DNA of 64,000 nt, from assembly GCA_951804985.1 (NCBI GenBank), contig OX638133.1, positions 75,336,367 through 75,400,366 on the forward strand. The letters run 5' to 3'. Under the pieces are notes generated by a model. The model ran no database searches. It was not told where the DNA came from and saw only the letters and a list, made by a program, of their open reading frames with translations. Positions 49,874-62,869 of this stretch are shown here, one piece after another. Every line of letters begins with the position of its first letter. Position 1 is the first letter of the stretch. The DNA comes from Dryomyza anilis. Lineage: Eukaryota; Arthropoda; Insecta; Diptera; Dryomyzidae. The position numbers and the translations under genes are program-made.

Positions 49874-51598
49874 GTGAGTTTTTCTCCTTACAATTTATTT
49901 TATTATTATTATTTTTTTTTCTTTTTATATTTCTTATTTTTTCTTTTTATTATCTAACTTGCTTGTTTCTTTTGTATGAAAATGTGTAAATCATTTAATG
50001 TGTTAAATGGTGTGAATTGTTGTTAGTTGGCAACATTGGCTGCAATCGTAAAAGTCAGACATTTGTAATTCCTATGCCAATTTCAGGTTGTAACCTTTAT
50101 CACTTCTTTATTACAACCACTAATGCTTTTTACTGTTTGAGGTGCCTTGCATTTGAATTTTCACACCACATTTCTTTCAGCTCTATGTGGAACTAATAAC
50201 CTAGGTATTTTTTTATATATCTTGTTGGTTGTGTTGCCACCTTAAGTTTTGGCACCTTCTCTTAGCAATTGTGGTCGCAGATGTTGCTAATGTTTGATTT
50301 ATGACCACAAAATTGCAACCTCAATTACTGGAAGTTTTGTATTAAAAAAAATGGTTATGGATTCATTGTAAAATAAATAGAAAACTGACCTATAATATGG
50401 GGATTGAAATTTGGTAGTGATATTTCAATGCAATTGCATTAACCAAAAATAAATTGAAAGAAACCACACTGTATTTGGAAATGTTACAAACGGCTGATCA
50501 AAGTGAATATACCCTTTCAATAAGAGTGTATGGTATACAGCATATTGCATCTAAAAAAACATTTATATCCAAGATTTTTAATTATGAAAAACGTTTACAT
50601 TTTAAACTTTATTCTGTTGATACTGAAATTCAAATTTGAAAAAGCAACAACTAGCTAAGCACTTAATAATCAAAGATAATCCTAAATGTTTCCCAGCCTC
50701 ATAAAAAGAACTAACACACAAATTGAGCTGCCCTTTTCCCAAGCTAATTATAAGGCTTATTCAAATCTATTCAAATCACAGATATCAATGACTCCAATTT
50801 TTGTTGCGAAGACAACGACAAAGAACAGATGTATTGAGCAACTTGGTGGCACTCAGACACCGATTGGCTTTATTTATCAAGATAAGAAAAGGAAAATACC
50901 GAAAAATATACACAATAAAATTATGGATTATGTTTGGAGTTTATGGAGCAAAAAGAAAAAAATAAAAATTCAAGAAAAAGCAACAAATTTGAACGACAAC
51001 AAAGAACAAGTCAAAATTGTATTAAAAATATGAGAAATTTTTAAGCAATTTCCATAAAAATAAATAAAGTTGAAACAAAATTACTATAAAATGCAAAAAA
51101 AAAATTATATAAAACTTCTAGAGGGAAAATGTTAAATTTATATAATATAAATGATGGCGTGAAATGAATAATCATAAAACTAATGACTTTGAATAAGTTA
51201 GTGCAGACAATAAAGAAAATATGGAAAAAATATGTATAAATAAAAGGGAAATATAAATAAAATAAAAAAACTCGCAAAATGTAAAAAATCTTAAATATGA
51301 AATACAAAAAATAAAAAAAAACACTAAAAATTTAAAACGTTAAATTTTAAACATTATAATGCATATTTTCTCGCAGCAGTAGCAAAGTTCTGAAATTTGT
51401 TGTGCTCCAACTTCACATGCTGTGTTATGAAGTGTAGACAGCAAATATGAAATTATTGGCCACGCTTAGACATTTTTAAAGCTGGAAATCCCGCTGTTTT
51501 GTTGCGACGCGTCGCATCAACTTCTCACTATGATAAAGTATCACAGATAACAATTTTCAAAAGACTCTCACAGTCACACAGTTTCATCGTATTAATAA
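49874..51598. other. Presumed intron downstream of the Ig2 exon
   Basis: No fourth exon is seen. 50503-50537 (TGAATATACCCTTTCAATAAGAG...) is a short remnant of a type A mini-me end. A 115-codon lysine-rich frame at 50686-51033 has no domain and is not called. Confidence 0.45.
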
Positions 51599-51869
51599 CT
51601 AGCTGGACCCGTGCACGACTCGTGCCAAGATTTTCTGAATTCAAAGATATGGAGAGATTTTATTAATATGAAAAACATTTTATTATTTATATGAAGGGCC
51701 CGTGCTTAGCTGTTGAAGTTTTTTTTATTGGTTTTATAAATGTAGTAACCAAATAATAATTCTCCGCTAAAACAACTTTTCTCAAAGACAATTCTTTCTC
51801 AGACTGCGCTTCTCCGCAGAATTATTTCCAGTATTAATCTTCTCCTTAAAATCCACATAGAACGCTTTC

Positions 51870-51966
51870 CCGTAGAATTCTCCACGTAGAATTCATCCCG
51901 GTAGAATTGGTCCCGGTAGAATTCTTTCCCGTAGAATTCTTCCCCGTAAAATTTGTCCCAGTAGAA
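51870..51966. repeat. About 20-bp repeat with GTAGAATTC, inside H2
   Basis: Five or six units of the form CCCGGTAGAATTCTTT, rich in GAATTC. The same repeat in reverse is in H1 at about 55865-55995. Confidence 0.75.
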
Positions 51967-53107
51967 GTTTTAATGTGGTGGGTTTTAATGTGGTGAGTTT
52001 CGCTATGGTGAGTTTAGGTGTGGTGAATTTTGGAGTGGTGAGTTTAATTGTGGTGAGTTTTAGTGTGGTGAGTTTTGGTGTGGTGAGTTTTAGTGTGGTG
52101 AATTTTAGTTTGGTGAATTTTAGTGTGGTGAGTTTAAGATTTTTAGTGTGGTGAGTTTTAGTTGTGGTGAATTTAGTGTGCTGAATTTTAATGTGGCATG
52201 TTTTAGTGTGGCGTATTTTAGTGTTGCAAGTTTTAGAGTGGTGAATTTTATTGTGATGAGTTTTAGTGTGATGAATTTTAATGTGATGAATTTTATTGTG
52301 GAGAGTTTTAGTGTAGTGAATTTTAGTGTGGTGAGTTTTAGTGTGGTTAATTATAGTGTGGTGGTGAATTTTAGTGCGATGAGTTTTAGTGTGGTGAGTT
52401 TTAGTGTGGCGAAATTTGAGTGTAGTGAGTTTTAAAGTGGTGAGTTTTAGTGTGGTGAATTTAAGGGTGAATTTTAGTGTGGTGAGTTTTAGTGTGGTGA
52501 ATTTTAATGTGGCGAAATTTTAGTGTAGTGAGTTTTAGTGTGGTGAGTTTTAGTGTGGTGAAATTTCAGTGTGGCGAGTTTAAGTGTGGTAAATTTTTGT
52601 GTGTTGAATTTTTGTGTGGTGAGTTTTAGTGTAGTGAATTTTAGTGTGGTGAGTTTTAGTGTGGTGAGTTTTAGTGTGGTGAGTTTTGGTGTGGCGACAT
52701 TTGAGTGTAGTGAGTTTTAGAATGGTGAGTTTTAATGTGGTGAAATTTTAATGTAGTGAGTTTTAGTGTGGTGAATTTTAGTGTGGTGAGTTTTAGTGTG
52801 GTAAAACTTTAGTGTGGTGGGTTTTAGTGTGGTGAATTTTAGTGTGTTGAATTTTTGTGTGGTGAGTTTTAGTGTGGTGAGTTTAAGTGTGGTGAGTTTT
52901 AGTGTGGTGAGTTTTTGTGTGGTGAGTTTTAGTGTGGTGAGTTTTAGTGTGGTGAGTTTTAGTGTCGTGAGTTTTGGTGTGGTGAGTGTAAGTGTGGTGA
53001 GTTTTGGTGTGGTGAATTTTAGTGTGGTGAGTTTTAGTGTGGTGAATTATAGTGTGGTGGGTTTTAGTGTGGTGAATTTAAGGGTAAATTTTAGTGTGGT
53101 GAGTTTG
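51967..53107. repeat. 15-bp minisatellite (TTTTAGTGTGGTGAG)n inside H2
   Basis: Roughly 75 units of TTTTAGTGTGGTGAG with common GAG/GAA alternation. Fifteen bases equal five codons, so long VSFSV-type frames (52148-52435, 52814-53137) are artefacts. Confidence 0.95.
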
Positions 53108-53230
53108 TTTTTCTTTCCTTTTTTTGTTTTTCATTAAGTTTGGATTGTGGTTTTATGTGATTGTGTTTTTGTATTTTTGCTTTTGTTTTGTGCGTTTGCT
53201 TTTTTGTTTTTAATTTTTTTTTTTGTATTT

Positions 53231-54000
53231 GAGTTCTTTGTTTCATGTTCGTAGCTGGTGAAAGTGCCGAGTTATATCGTATTGAAAGTTTAGGTTGTAT
53301 GGGAGGTGCCACGCCTCTTTGTCCAATACCGCCCATATATAACCTATCATTCCTTCCAGACCATACCGCATCAGTGGTAAAAATTTCAAGAAAATCGGAT
53401 CAGCCGTTTAGACGGAGAAGCGGAACAAACGTGATTGCTTTTGTTTTTGTATGTTTGCTTTTGTTTTGTGCTTTTGCTTTTTTTGAAATTTTTTTTTGTA
53501 TTTGAGTTTTTTGTTTCATGTTCGTAGCTGGTGAAAGTGCCGAGTTATATCGTATTAATAGTTTAGGTTGTATGGGAGGTGCCACGCCCCTTTGTCCAAT
53601 CCCGCCCATATATAGCCTATCATTCCTTCCAGACCATACCGCATCTGTGGTAAAAATTTCAAGAAAATCGGATCAGCCGTTTAGACGGAGAAGCGGAACA
53701 AACGTGATTGCTTTTGTTTTTGTAATTTTGCTTTTGCTTTTGATTTGTTTTGTGCTTTTGCTTTTAAATTTTTTTTTTGTATTTGAGTTTTTTTGTTTCA
53801 TGTTCGTAGCTGGTGAAAGTGCCGAGTTATATCGTATTAATAGTTTATGTTGTATGGGAGGTGCCACGCCCCTTTGTCCAATCCCGCCCATATATGGCCT
53901 ATCATTCCTTCCAGATCATACCGCATCTGTGGTAAAAATTTCAAGAAAATTGGATCAGCCGTTTAGACGGAGAAGTGGAACAAACAAACAAAAGGACAAA
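53231..54000 (-). repeat. Three direct repeats of the Helitron 5' module (H2)
   Basis: Each unit contains GTTTCATGTTCGTAGCTGG, GTATGGGAGGTGCCACGCC, CCGCCCATATATRRCCTATC and CAGCCGTTTAGACGGAGAAG, in that order. Spacing is 272 then 281 bases. The module corresponds to the single 5' region of H1 (about 55165-55350 in reverse sense). Open frames through it are not genes. Confidence 0.85.
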
Positions 54001-54038
54001 CCAACAAACCAACATTCAGATTTATTATATTAATAGGA

Positions 54039-55061
54039 TGATGACATTTTTTTGAAAATTTATATTTTAAAAGAGTGCGCACAGTTTCAGCGCTTAATAA
54101 AATTATAAAATTTTCAATTTGGTTTTAGATTATATTTGGTAATTTAGATTGAAAATTTTAAATTTGTGATATTTTATCAATTATTAGTGTCATGGGGTTT
54201 TAGTCTAAATGAAAGTTGATATTATTGATATACATTGTATATTTAATGAATTTATTAACATATTTATGTTTGAAAATTGATATGATTTACTTAATGTAAA
54301 CATATAATAATTATCACTTCATTATTTACACGATTGTTTTAAGTCTTAATAGAGATTATATTTCAAAAAATGATTGCACCAATTAATTATGTATATTTTT
54401 TGAATAAGTAATATTTGTATTAAATTTTAATGAAATTAATTCAAGCTAATAAATGCTGCAATCATAACTATATTTAAAGTAACAATAATGAATAATTAGT
54501 GCAAAACAGTATTCAATCAATTGGTATAGAATTGTATACACATTTTAGAGACAGGTGAAAATATTAAGAATATTAATTATAAATACATGTTTAGGTAATC
54601 ATAATTATAATTCACATTAAAATATTTTTCAGGACTAAATGTTTGTCGTATCGACTTAATATAGTAGTTATGTTAGCAAATATATCTGATTTTTATATGA
54701 TTTTCATAATCATACTACTATAATTTTCTAAATCTAGGAAATTTAATCAAAAACTTATCATAATATCATTTTTATATTTTTGATATGGATACGTTTTATA
54801 TGAATATACCAGTTTTATTTTATAGTTAAAAATATTTATAAAAATCATATATATTTAGTAAATTAATGCAATAATCAAGTAATCCTCAAATATGGGATTT
54901 CTGAAATTCTGTTTAAGTGATACTCAATTTGACACTCACAATTATTTTTATATGCATGATAATTTATATCAATGATAATTATAAATGTTTGTCATTAATA
55001 AAAATTGTAATTAAAGGATTGATTGCAAGTAATAGGCAAGTTATATATTACAAGTATTATA
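54039..55061. other. AT-rich spacer between two Helitrons
   Basis: No gene, exon or repeat was recognised. Confidence 0.5.
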
Positions 55062-55102
55062 TCTATATATATAAAACTCTTGGTTCGTCTGTCAGTCTGT
55101 CG

Positions 55103-55164
<62 letters not shown>

Positions 55165-56207
55165 TTCAGCATCACGTCCAAACCGCTGAACCGATTTAAC
55201 TGAAATTTTGCACCAGGATACTAAGGAGTCCGGAGGGTGTCATAGGCTATATATGGGCGGGATTAGACAAAAGGGCGTGGTACCTCCCATACAACCTAAA
55301 CTTTCAAAATGACATAACTCAGCACATACACAATCTATAAAGATGAAACAAAAAACTAAAACTCACCACACCAAAACTCATCACACTAAAACTCACCACA
55401 ATAAAACTCACCGCGCTAAAACTCACCACATTAAAAATTCACCATACTAAAACTCACCAAACTAAAACTCACCACATCAAAATTCACAACACTAAAACTC
55501 ACCACACTAAAACTCAACACAATAAAGCTCACCACACTAAAACTCACCACACTAAAAATTCACCACACTAAAACTCACCACACTAAAACTCACCATACTA
55601 GAAACTCACCACACCGAAACTCACCACACTAAAACTAACCACACTAAAACTCACCGCACTAAAACTCATTACAATTAAACTAACCACACTAAAACTCACT
55701 ACACTAAAAATTCACCACACTAAAACTCATCACACTAAAACTCACCACACCAAAACTCACCACACTAAAACACATCACACTAAAACTCACCACATTAAAA
55801 ATTCACTAAACTAAAAATTCAAAACACTAAAACTCACCACATTAAAACTAACTACACTAAAACTTCTACTGGGAAAAACTCTACGGAGAAGAATTCTACC
55901 GGGAAGAGTTCTACCGGGAAGAATTCTACTGTAAAGCGTTCTATGGGGAAGAATTTTACGACGAAGATTTTTACTGGAAAGAATTCTACGTCGAAATAGT
56001 GTAATGTCTGAATTGTCTTTGAGAAAAGTTGTTTTGGCGGAGAATTATTATTTGGTGACTACATTTATAAAACCAATAAAAACTTCCACAGCGAAACACG
56101 GGCCCCTGATATAAAAAATAATAATAATGTTTTTTTATATTAATAAAATCGCTTTATATCTATGAATTCACAAAATCTTGGCACGAGTCGTGCACGGGTC
56201 CAGCTAG
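55062..56207 (+). mobile_element. Non-autonomous Helitron with minisatellite (copy H1)
   Basis: Starts TCTATATATATAAAACTCTT after an A and ends GGGTCCAGCTAG before a T, with the GCACGAGTCGTGC hairpin about 12 bases before the end. It has a (GTCT)n microsatellite (about 55086-55161), a single copy of the module triplicated in H2, the reverse 15-bp array and the reverse GAATTC-type repeat. It is the shorter relative of H2 in opposite orientation, 1.0 kb away. Confidence 0.92.
55354..55864. repeat. 15-bp minisatellite (CTCACCACACTAAAA)n inside H1
   Basis: About 34 units, the exact complement class of the H2 array (TTTTAGTGTGGTGAG), with the same types of variants. Confidence 0.93.
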
Positions 56208-59200
56208 TTACAAACATAAAATTTATACTGGAAATCAATTGGAATTGTTTTGATCCTTATATTAATCATTTTGATTTAGACATATAGTTTTGAATGTTTA
56301 TAAATTATAGTAAACACTAATTCGTTTATAGTAATTATAATTATTGTGTTTAAAAGTAATACTAGATAAATTACAAAAAATTTAAAAAAAAAAAATCAAC
56401 AAGATTTATTAAAAATTACTGTGACAAATATATTTAAGACAATCCTTTCACAACCATATATTTGTTTTCTCTGCGTGTAACTTGCCCCATTATATATTAA
56501 CTTGTTGTAAATGCCCAAAGCAAGAATTTAGTACGCAAAATATATAATTTAAACTCCTAGCCTATTGAAATTTGTTGCTAATTTCTTTTGGCACTTGAAA
56601 GAATTCCCCAATTGTAGCATTAAAGCTCCCCTAAATTCATCGACAACATGCGTTGTCATGCAGAACATTATTGCCAGCAATAAATATATATATTTCTCCG
56701 CTAAATAAACATTATTTTCCAATTTTTGTTATTGTAAAAAAGAAAATTCATTAATTTTCTTTATTCATAAGCTGAAGTTTTCTCTCGCAATACCATAAGA
56801 TTTTCTTTATTAAAATTTAGAGACTGCTGTATAAAAATGTTGTAAGCCCCCTGTCCCCAATATCTATGAGTAGCTACTTCCGGTTTCATTTTACACTCAA
56901 ATACCCTTCATACTCTTGAGGTTATATAGGCAGCTAAGCACATACGTTTCCTGGCAGTAATTTAGGAGATTAACAGTAGACGGCTTGCCTTCATTTCTGG
57001 CATTTTTCCCGTTAAGCCATCCCACAGTTTATACAGCTTTTAGGTCTGTTCTTTTTCTTTATCAGATTCTAACAGAACTTTTGTGTTAATAGTTTTTCTG
57101 TTGCATGGTAATAATAAAAAAATAAAATTGTTATTGATTGTAATGATTATAATGGCAACGCAGTATGTTAATGATCTTGACTGGAAGTGTGTCGGCTAAT
57201 AATGATAATAATAATAATAATTTCAGGGATTTGGTGAGATTTTCTATACCATTAGATTATAGCATCAAGACATCAGCTCATCTAATGCTTAACCATTACA
57301 TTTGCTCCAATACATTTACTCCGGAACAATACACTAAACCACGCGCATAGAATTTGGTTTTTTGAACAAAAAATTCCCCGTCACTGGCTTAGCAGATGCT
57401 ATGCTATAAAATCTAACTGTCTCGTGGTTATTTTAGGGATTTTTGTAGTATTCTGTATAGTGCTTTGTAGTCTGATTGTGTTTCATTCACCCTCTGTTTG
57501 GCTGTGTGGCTCTTGTGGGTTTGTTTGCATTGTGTGTGTTGTGCTTTGCTCTCTGTGTAAATTAGCTCTTGGAATTAAATTCCATTGACTCCTTTGCTGT
57601 GGTGTTGGACCCGACAGTATGCAGTGTTCGCCGAAGAGTCTATGCGAGTGGGCATTTGGGAATTCTGGGGTCTGTTTGTGTATACATCTCTTAGATTTAT
57701 TGCGTATACTCAAAAGAGTTACTAATAACAAAGAGTTAAATCTGTAAAAACTTACTTGCATAAATTGTTAAGTGAAACTTTTAATATATTCCATAAACTA
57801 AAAAGAACGTTATGCATGTGTTAAATTAGTTCTTAATTCTGCGGGTGTTTCAGCCACATCCTAAGAAGCTTTATTACATGAAATTTGTTATCATCTGCCC
57901 GCTTGTTGATAACTAGTTCGAGAACTACTATGAGTACTAACTTTAATAAACACTAAAAAAAATATTCCAGCTTATTATAGATTTTAACAATATTTGTTTG
58001 AAAATAACATTTAAATTATTATTTCAAGTTTTATGACGAAACGGTTTCGGTTTTTGAACTCATCATACTTGTGTTCCATATTTTCAGTATCATGGTCAAA
58101 GACCGATTTATATTACTCACAAAAGAACTAAAAATCAACTTCCTCAGAATTCTAAATATAATACTAATAAAAATTTGGTTTAGTAAACCTTCAATAGATT
58201 AATACAAAACATGATTTGTCCAGCTCAAAGTTTACCAAATGTAAACTGTATTTTGAAAATTACTGTTGCTGTTTTTTGAACCAGATCTTTGAATGCCATC
58301 GGTAGACCTTGAATTACACTATTCAACAAAATGAGAAAAATTTTATAATGGACATCCCATACAAACATTTTTTATAACTTTCGGGTGCTGATTTTGACTG
58401 CATACTTAGTTTTAAAGAAAATGGCTATCGTAGTTTTAGGAAGTTTTCAGACACTTTTTAGAAGTATAAAATACGGTTCCTTACGTAACTAATTTTCCAA
58501 AAAACTGTAAATGCAATTATTCTACTAGTTATCAAGACTAATTACAATATATACATTTTTAAGATATTTGAAACTACACTCGAAAAATATTGATTTTTTG
58601 CATTTTGTATTTAATGATAAACAATAAAATAATTTATGATTATGCAGAGCATAATTCAAACTAACGGTGAAAATTACTATTTTTTACACTTCTCGGTTCT
58701 TATTTTTAAATATACTCTATCAACACAGTTTCCGTCATAAACTACTAAAATTTAAAATGCTTGTGTGTTTTACATACAAGTTACTGATTGCCCTTTTACT
58801 CAAACTTTTCTCAAAAACACTACGTAATAGGAATAAAACTGAGTATGCAATAACAATAGGCATACTTTAAGTATAAAGTAATGATATTTTCAGATTAGGT
58901 ACATTGGTATTTTTATTGAAAATAGATTAAATAAAAGAGTACCTAAACGCATATTTTAAAAAGTAGATAAATTCGCAGACGGTTTGTAATTATGTTTGGA
59001 CTATGCTCTGGATAACCATACATCTTTTTTTTGTTTAACGTTGAATTCTTAAGTTAAAAAAAATATATTTGTAAAAAATCTCTAAAAAAAATCCAGAATT
59101 TTAGAGTTTAGATTCAATTGCAAAGAAATAATTTTTTCTGTTAAATCCAAATTTAATTTGTATAATTAATGTATTTCGTGCAACAAATGATTATATTGTG

Positions 59201-59321
59201 GAAGAAATACGTTTCAGCTAAAAACTTGATTATAAATGAATAGTTACTTTAATAAATTGATAGAGAATTATAATTAAGTTGCGTGAAATTAGTAATAATG
59301 ACAATATCATTGTTTAAGCAT
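56208..59321. other. No gene supported
   Basis: AT-rich with a GC-richer patch at 57460-57680 (a reverse 92-codon frame without a domain). A short ACGAAACGGTTTCGGTTTTTG near 58034 resembles the hAT-like subterminal repeat and may be a fragment. Confidence 0.45.
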
Positions 59322-59323
59322 TA

Positions 59324-59751
59324 CCCTAGTAGAAATTTACCCGATGCGCCATCGGGAAATGATCGGGTTTACGTTGGGTAAGCCCTATTAGAGAAAATAC
59401 GATCATTGCCTTTGCATGCCCTTATCATGCTTAATATAGCAGGGTTTACATTATCTAAACAGTCAATGTTCCCGATCATAGCTACATTACTTGTTCCTCA
59501 TAACGAAATAGCATCAGTCAGTGAACGAGATTAATGAGAGAAACCCTATTATGCTCGTGCTCAGACAAGGCAATTATCGGGTAAATATTAAAATGGGGAA
59601 TAGCCCGATCAGTACATAAGCATGGCCTGTGGTCAATACATGATCAGGACACTGCGTTACAAGGACATTATGGGCCTCGTCATATCCCGATCATCTCAAA
59701 TAATGACATGATCACTTCATGACCATGGCCCTACCAAAATTTCTACTAGTG
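59324..59751. mobile_element. TA-flanked MITE rich in CCCGATC/ATGATC
   Basis: A 428-base element with inverted ends CCCTAGTAGAAATTT and (complement) CACTAGTAGAAATTT and TA on both sides (59322-59323, 59752-59753). The interior has many short palindromic motifs (CCCGATC, ATGATC, GCATGC) and is GC-richer than its surroundings. No open frame. Older relatives are at 42118-42272 and 47147-47850. Confidence 0.82.
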
Positions 59752-59753
59752 TA

Positions 59754-62103
59754 TAAACATTTATTGTTTATGATAAACCAAAATATAATTTTAAATATTA
59801 ATGTGTTTCTCTCAATTATGATTGTTTTAAAATATGTTATCATTTAAAAACATTTTTATTTGTATATATTTAAAAAAAAGACAAATTAATTGATTTTCAT
59901 AAACATATTGTGTTTTCCTCTAATACCTAATTTTGAATATAAAGGAGAATATAAGTGAGTGATAATTTGAGAAACATATTAAAACAGCAAAAATAAAACA
60001 TGTTTACTACAAACGAAGTGTTTGGAATCTTCAAAAATTAATAAAAAAATATTATTTTAGTGATATGTATTATATATATTGTTCAAACACACAAAAACAT
60101 TATTTTATAAGGAAATATGTGAAAACTATTATATTATGATGACGAAAATATTAAATATTTCAATTACTTATTGTAAATTTAAAAATAAAAAAAATTATAC
60201 CATTTAAATTTATTTACAAAATACCATAAATACTTGCTGCAAACACTGCTTGCTTTGCAACAAATCTTTGATATTTGCAAAAAAACACATTAAATTTTTC
60301 AAAGTGTACTTCATAATTTTGTCTGTCTGCATATATATCTTCATGCCGTCTAAAGTGATTTTAAATCCGACAGATTTGTAAAATGTGGCGAACCACACAA
60401 TCAAAGTTTATTGCATTCACTCATTTATTTTACTCCACAAAACTTTGTTAGCTCGTGTGCCACAATCTCTGGCACCGGAAATATTAGGGCCACCATGTAG
60501 TCCCCCCCTTACTCCATACAATTTCTCACTATTCTGGTTGAAACTATTTTCAAGTGTTGTAAATTCTACTTAAAAACTAGTTAAATTTTAATCTTCTCCA
60601 CACTCACTGACTGTCGCTTCCATTTTTTGACCCACACACATATTCGAAAATGAATCATTTTCATCAGACGTTCATTCGAATATGTTCTACGTTGGACTTC
60701 GTTTTGGTCAAGCATCATTTCTGTCGGATTATAAGAGTGGTAGTTTCGAGTGTGGGCTACAATTTCTAGCGCTTTAACACTTCAAACCGAGTGGGTTCGG
60801 GTTCAAGAGCTGCCGTTGACATTGTTGGTCAACTTGTGTTAAATTATTTTTTAAACACCTGACTTATGAGTGTCTTATTTAACGCTTCGATACATTGTAT
60901 TCATCAAATTGGAAAATCTTTGTAATTTTTTCAAGTTTTATTATTATTTTTTTTATTATCTTTTATCAAGTGTAGACAATTTTACAATTTGTGTAAGTTT
61001 TTTATGTTTTTAATCGGATTGGTTTTATTGAATTAAATAGTCAACTTTTCAATTTACAACTTGGTTACATTGACACTTTTCTAAAGCCATATTTAGTGTC
61101 TTTTGTATTGCATTTTAATACGACTTAAATATCTTTTTTTCTCAACAAGAAAATTTTGTCATTTCAATGCAGTGTAATGCAGAGCCTAAAAACAATAGTA
61201 GAAATTTTGTATTTTATTTTCATTTGTAAATTTTAACTTTTCTAAACTTTATGCATTGGTCAAAATGTTTTATATAGTTTTAAGCACTACATCGCACTAC
61301 AGCAGCATCCAGTGAAATCTTTTGAATAACTGTTTCTCTGAAGATTTTGTAACTTTTTGCACAGAACTATACTAAAAACTCAAAAACCCATAAATACTCT
61401 CATTAAAAATATGGCAAGCGCTACATTGTTGCCAGTTCGAGCATACAAAACTGTAGTCAAAAAAAGACAACAACAATCACCACTACTATAACAACAAACA
61501 TTCCCAAAAATTACTTTCTGCAAAATGCATCAAAAACTTCCAAGAACTAATGCTGCCAGAAATCCTTTCATTCATTTATGCTGCATTGTTTCGCATTTCC
61601 ACTGTATAGCGAACGAAAACTTTTGGACATTTTGTTTATAATAATTTTTGGCTCAGCATTTGCAAACATAAATTTTCATTAAATACTAAAGTTTTGTAGT
61701 CGTTCTTTTTTTTTTGGAAATTGCTCAAAAATTCTTTACAGCAGAAAATTACAAAAGTTTTGCATTTCAATGCGAATACAAATTAATGCGATGGTGACAT
61801 TTTTGAAAGATGTGCTGCATTCTTATAGTAAATGAAATAATTTTTTAGAATTTCTATTTATTTATTTATTGAAGTCAGTTTGAGTTTAGAGATTTTTCAA
61901 TTTTCTTCTTTTACTGCACTATTAATGTTATTTTTTATTTTTGAATTTCGGTAAATTGTTGAATTCATTTCTGCACTACTAATGTTATTTTTTATTTTTG
62001 AATTTCGCTAAATTGTTGAATTTATTAAAACAATATATTTTTAATTGAAACATTCATATATTTGATTTAAGTACATTTTTAATTTGGAATAAAATTTGAA
62101 ATA
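59754..62103. other. No gene supported; palindrome and tRNA-like remnant inside
   Basis: Mostly AT-rich. CATATTCGAA at 60640 and TTCGAATATG at 60673 form an inverted pair with a 23-base spacer. A duplicated TGCACTAYTAATGTTATTTT block is near 61915-62020. Confidence 0.45.
60752..60835 (+). repeat. Possible decayed tRNA-like/SINE remnant
   Basis: TAGCGCTTTAAC followed about 40 bases on by GGGTTCGGGTTCAAGAGC resembles a box A / box B pair. No tail or target duplication is visible, so this is weak. Confidence 0.3.
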
Positions 62104-62869
62104 AACGTGTTGGGAAAGTTAGGTCACATGGTAAGTTCGGTCATATGGGACGGACTGTTATAGTCGATCGGGCCCGACTATGGAATACCCTACACCTTAA
62201 TGTGAGATATTTAATTGTATACCTCATAATATTATTCACATATCAGAAATTTACGTCTCATATAATTTAAAAAATTGATATAAAAGTATAAAATATCTAA
62301 TTAAAAAATTTTTAAAATAAAAGTGGGCGGATCACGCCTATATTTAATATTTTGTATAGCAAATATTTCACAGATTTGATTTTAATAATTTACGGATCAA
62401 ACTTCCACTATGAAAACCCGGGAAATATTGAAAAAAAAAGTGGTCGGATCACGCTCATTTTTGGACCACATATTTTTAGGTGAATTATAACAATATGTTT
62501 TAAATTTTATAACTATATTTTGAATACTTTTCGAGTTATTAGTTCCTAAAGAGTTATATAAAAGTGACTTGTATGGGAGGTGGGCGTGTCCGTTGACCGA
62601 TTTGGCTCATTTTCAAACTCAGTTCCTACTTTTGGCTAAAATATATTGAGACGAAATTTCATCGTATTCTGATCAGTATTTCTCAAGATTTTCTGTATTC
62701 GGACAGCAAGACAGCAAGACGGACAGACAGACGGACATGGCTAAACGGACTCGGGTAGTGATGCTGATCAAGAATATATATACTTTTCCATACCGGACAC
62801 GCCTCCTAAGGGGCGTTACAATATATGCACAAAGTTAATATACCCTGTACCTCATAGGTGTAGGGTATA
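62104..62869 (-). mobile_element. mini-me/DINE-1-like element, type B (copy B3)
   Basis: Reverse-oriented, about 766 bases and very close to B2. It has a GTTGGGAAAGTTAGGTCAC start, the hairpin AGTCGATCGGGCCCGACT, GGGCGGATCACGCC, a short CAGACAGACGG run (about 62702-62738), the core GATGCTGATCAAGA and the end AGGTGTAGGGTATA. It lacks much of the long (CAGA)n tract of B2. Confidence 0.88.

Larger units (their letters stand above)
51599..54038 (-). mobile_element. Non-autonomous Helitron with minisatellites (copy H2)
   Basis: Read on the minus strand it begins TCCTATTAATATAATAAATC (after an A at 54039) and ends GGGTCCAGCTAG (before a T at 51598). The hairpin GCACGAGTCGTGC sits just before the end. 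TC start, 3' hairpin, CTAG end and A/T insertion without duplication are the Helitron signature. The interior has a roughly 275-base module present three times (starting near 53231, 53503, 53784), a 15-bp array and an about 20-bp GTAGAATTC-type array. No Rep/helicase frame is present. Confidence 0.9.

Noticed and set aside
50686..51033. 115-codon lysine-rich frame after the Ig2 exon
   Set aside because: Lacks the expected Ig F-strand Y-x-C continuation and any acceptor in the right phase; probably chance.
52148..53137. Open frames with VSFSVV repeats
   Set aside because: Translation of the 15-bp Helitron array.
53518..54033. 171-codon frame with two repeats resembling a protein duplication
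   Set aside because: It runs through the triplicated Helitron 5' module; the repeat is at the DNA level and the frame exists because units are near-identical.
51599..56207. The inverted 15-bp arrays as terminal inverted repeats of one large foldback transposon
   Set aside because: Each side has its own complete pair of Helitron ends with A/T flanks, so they are two separate insertions.
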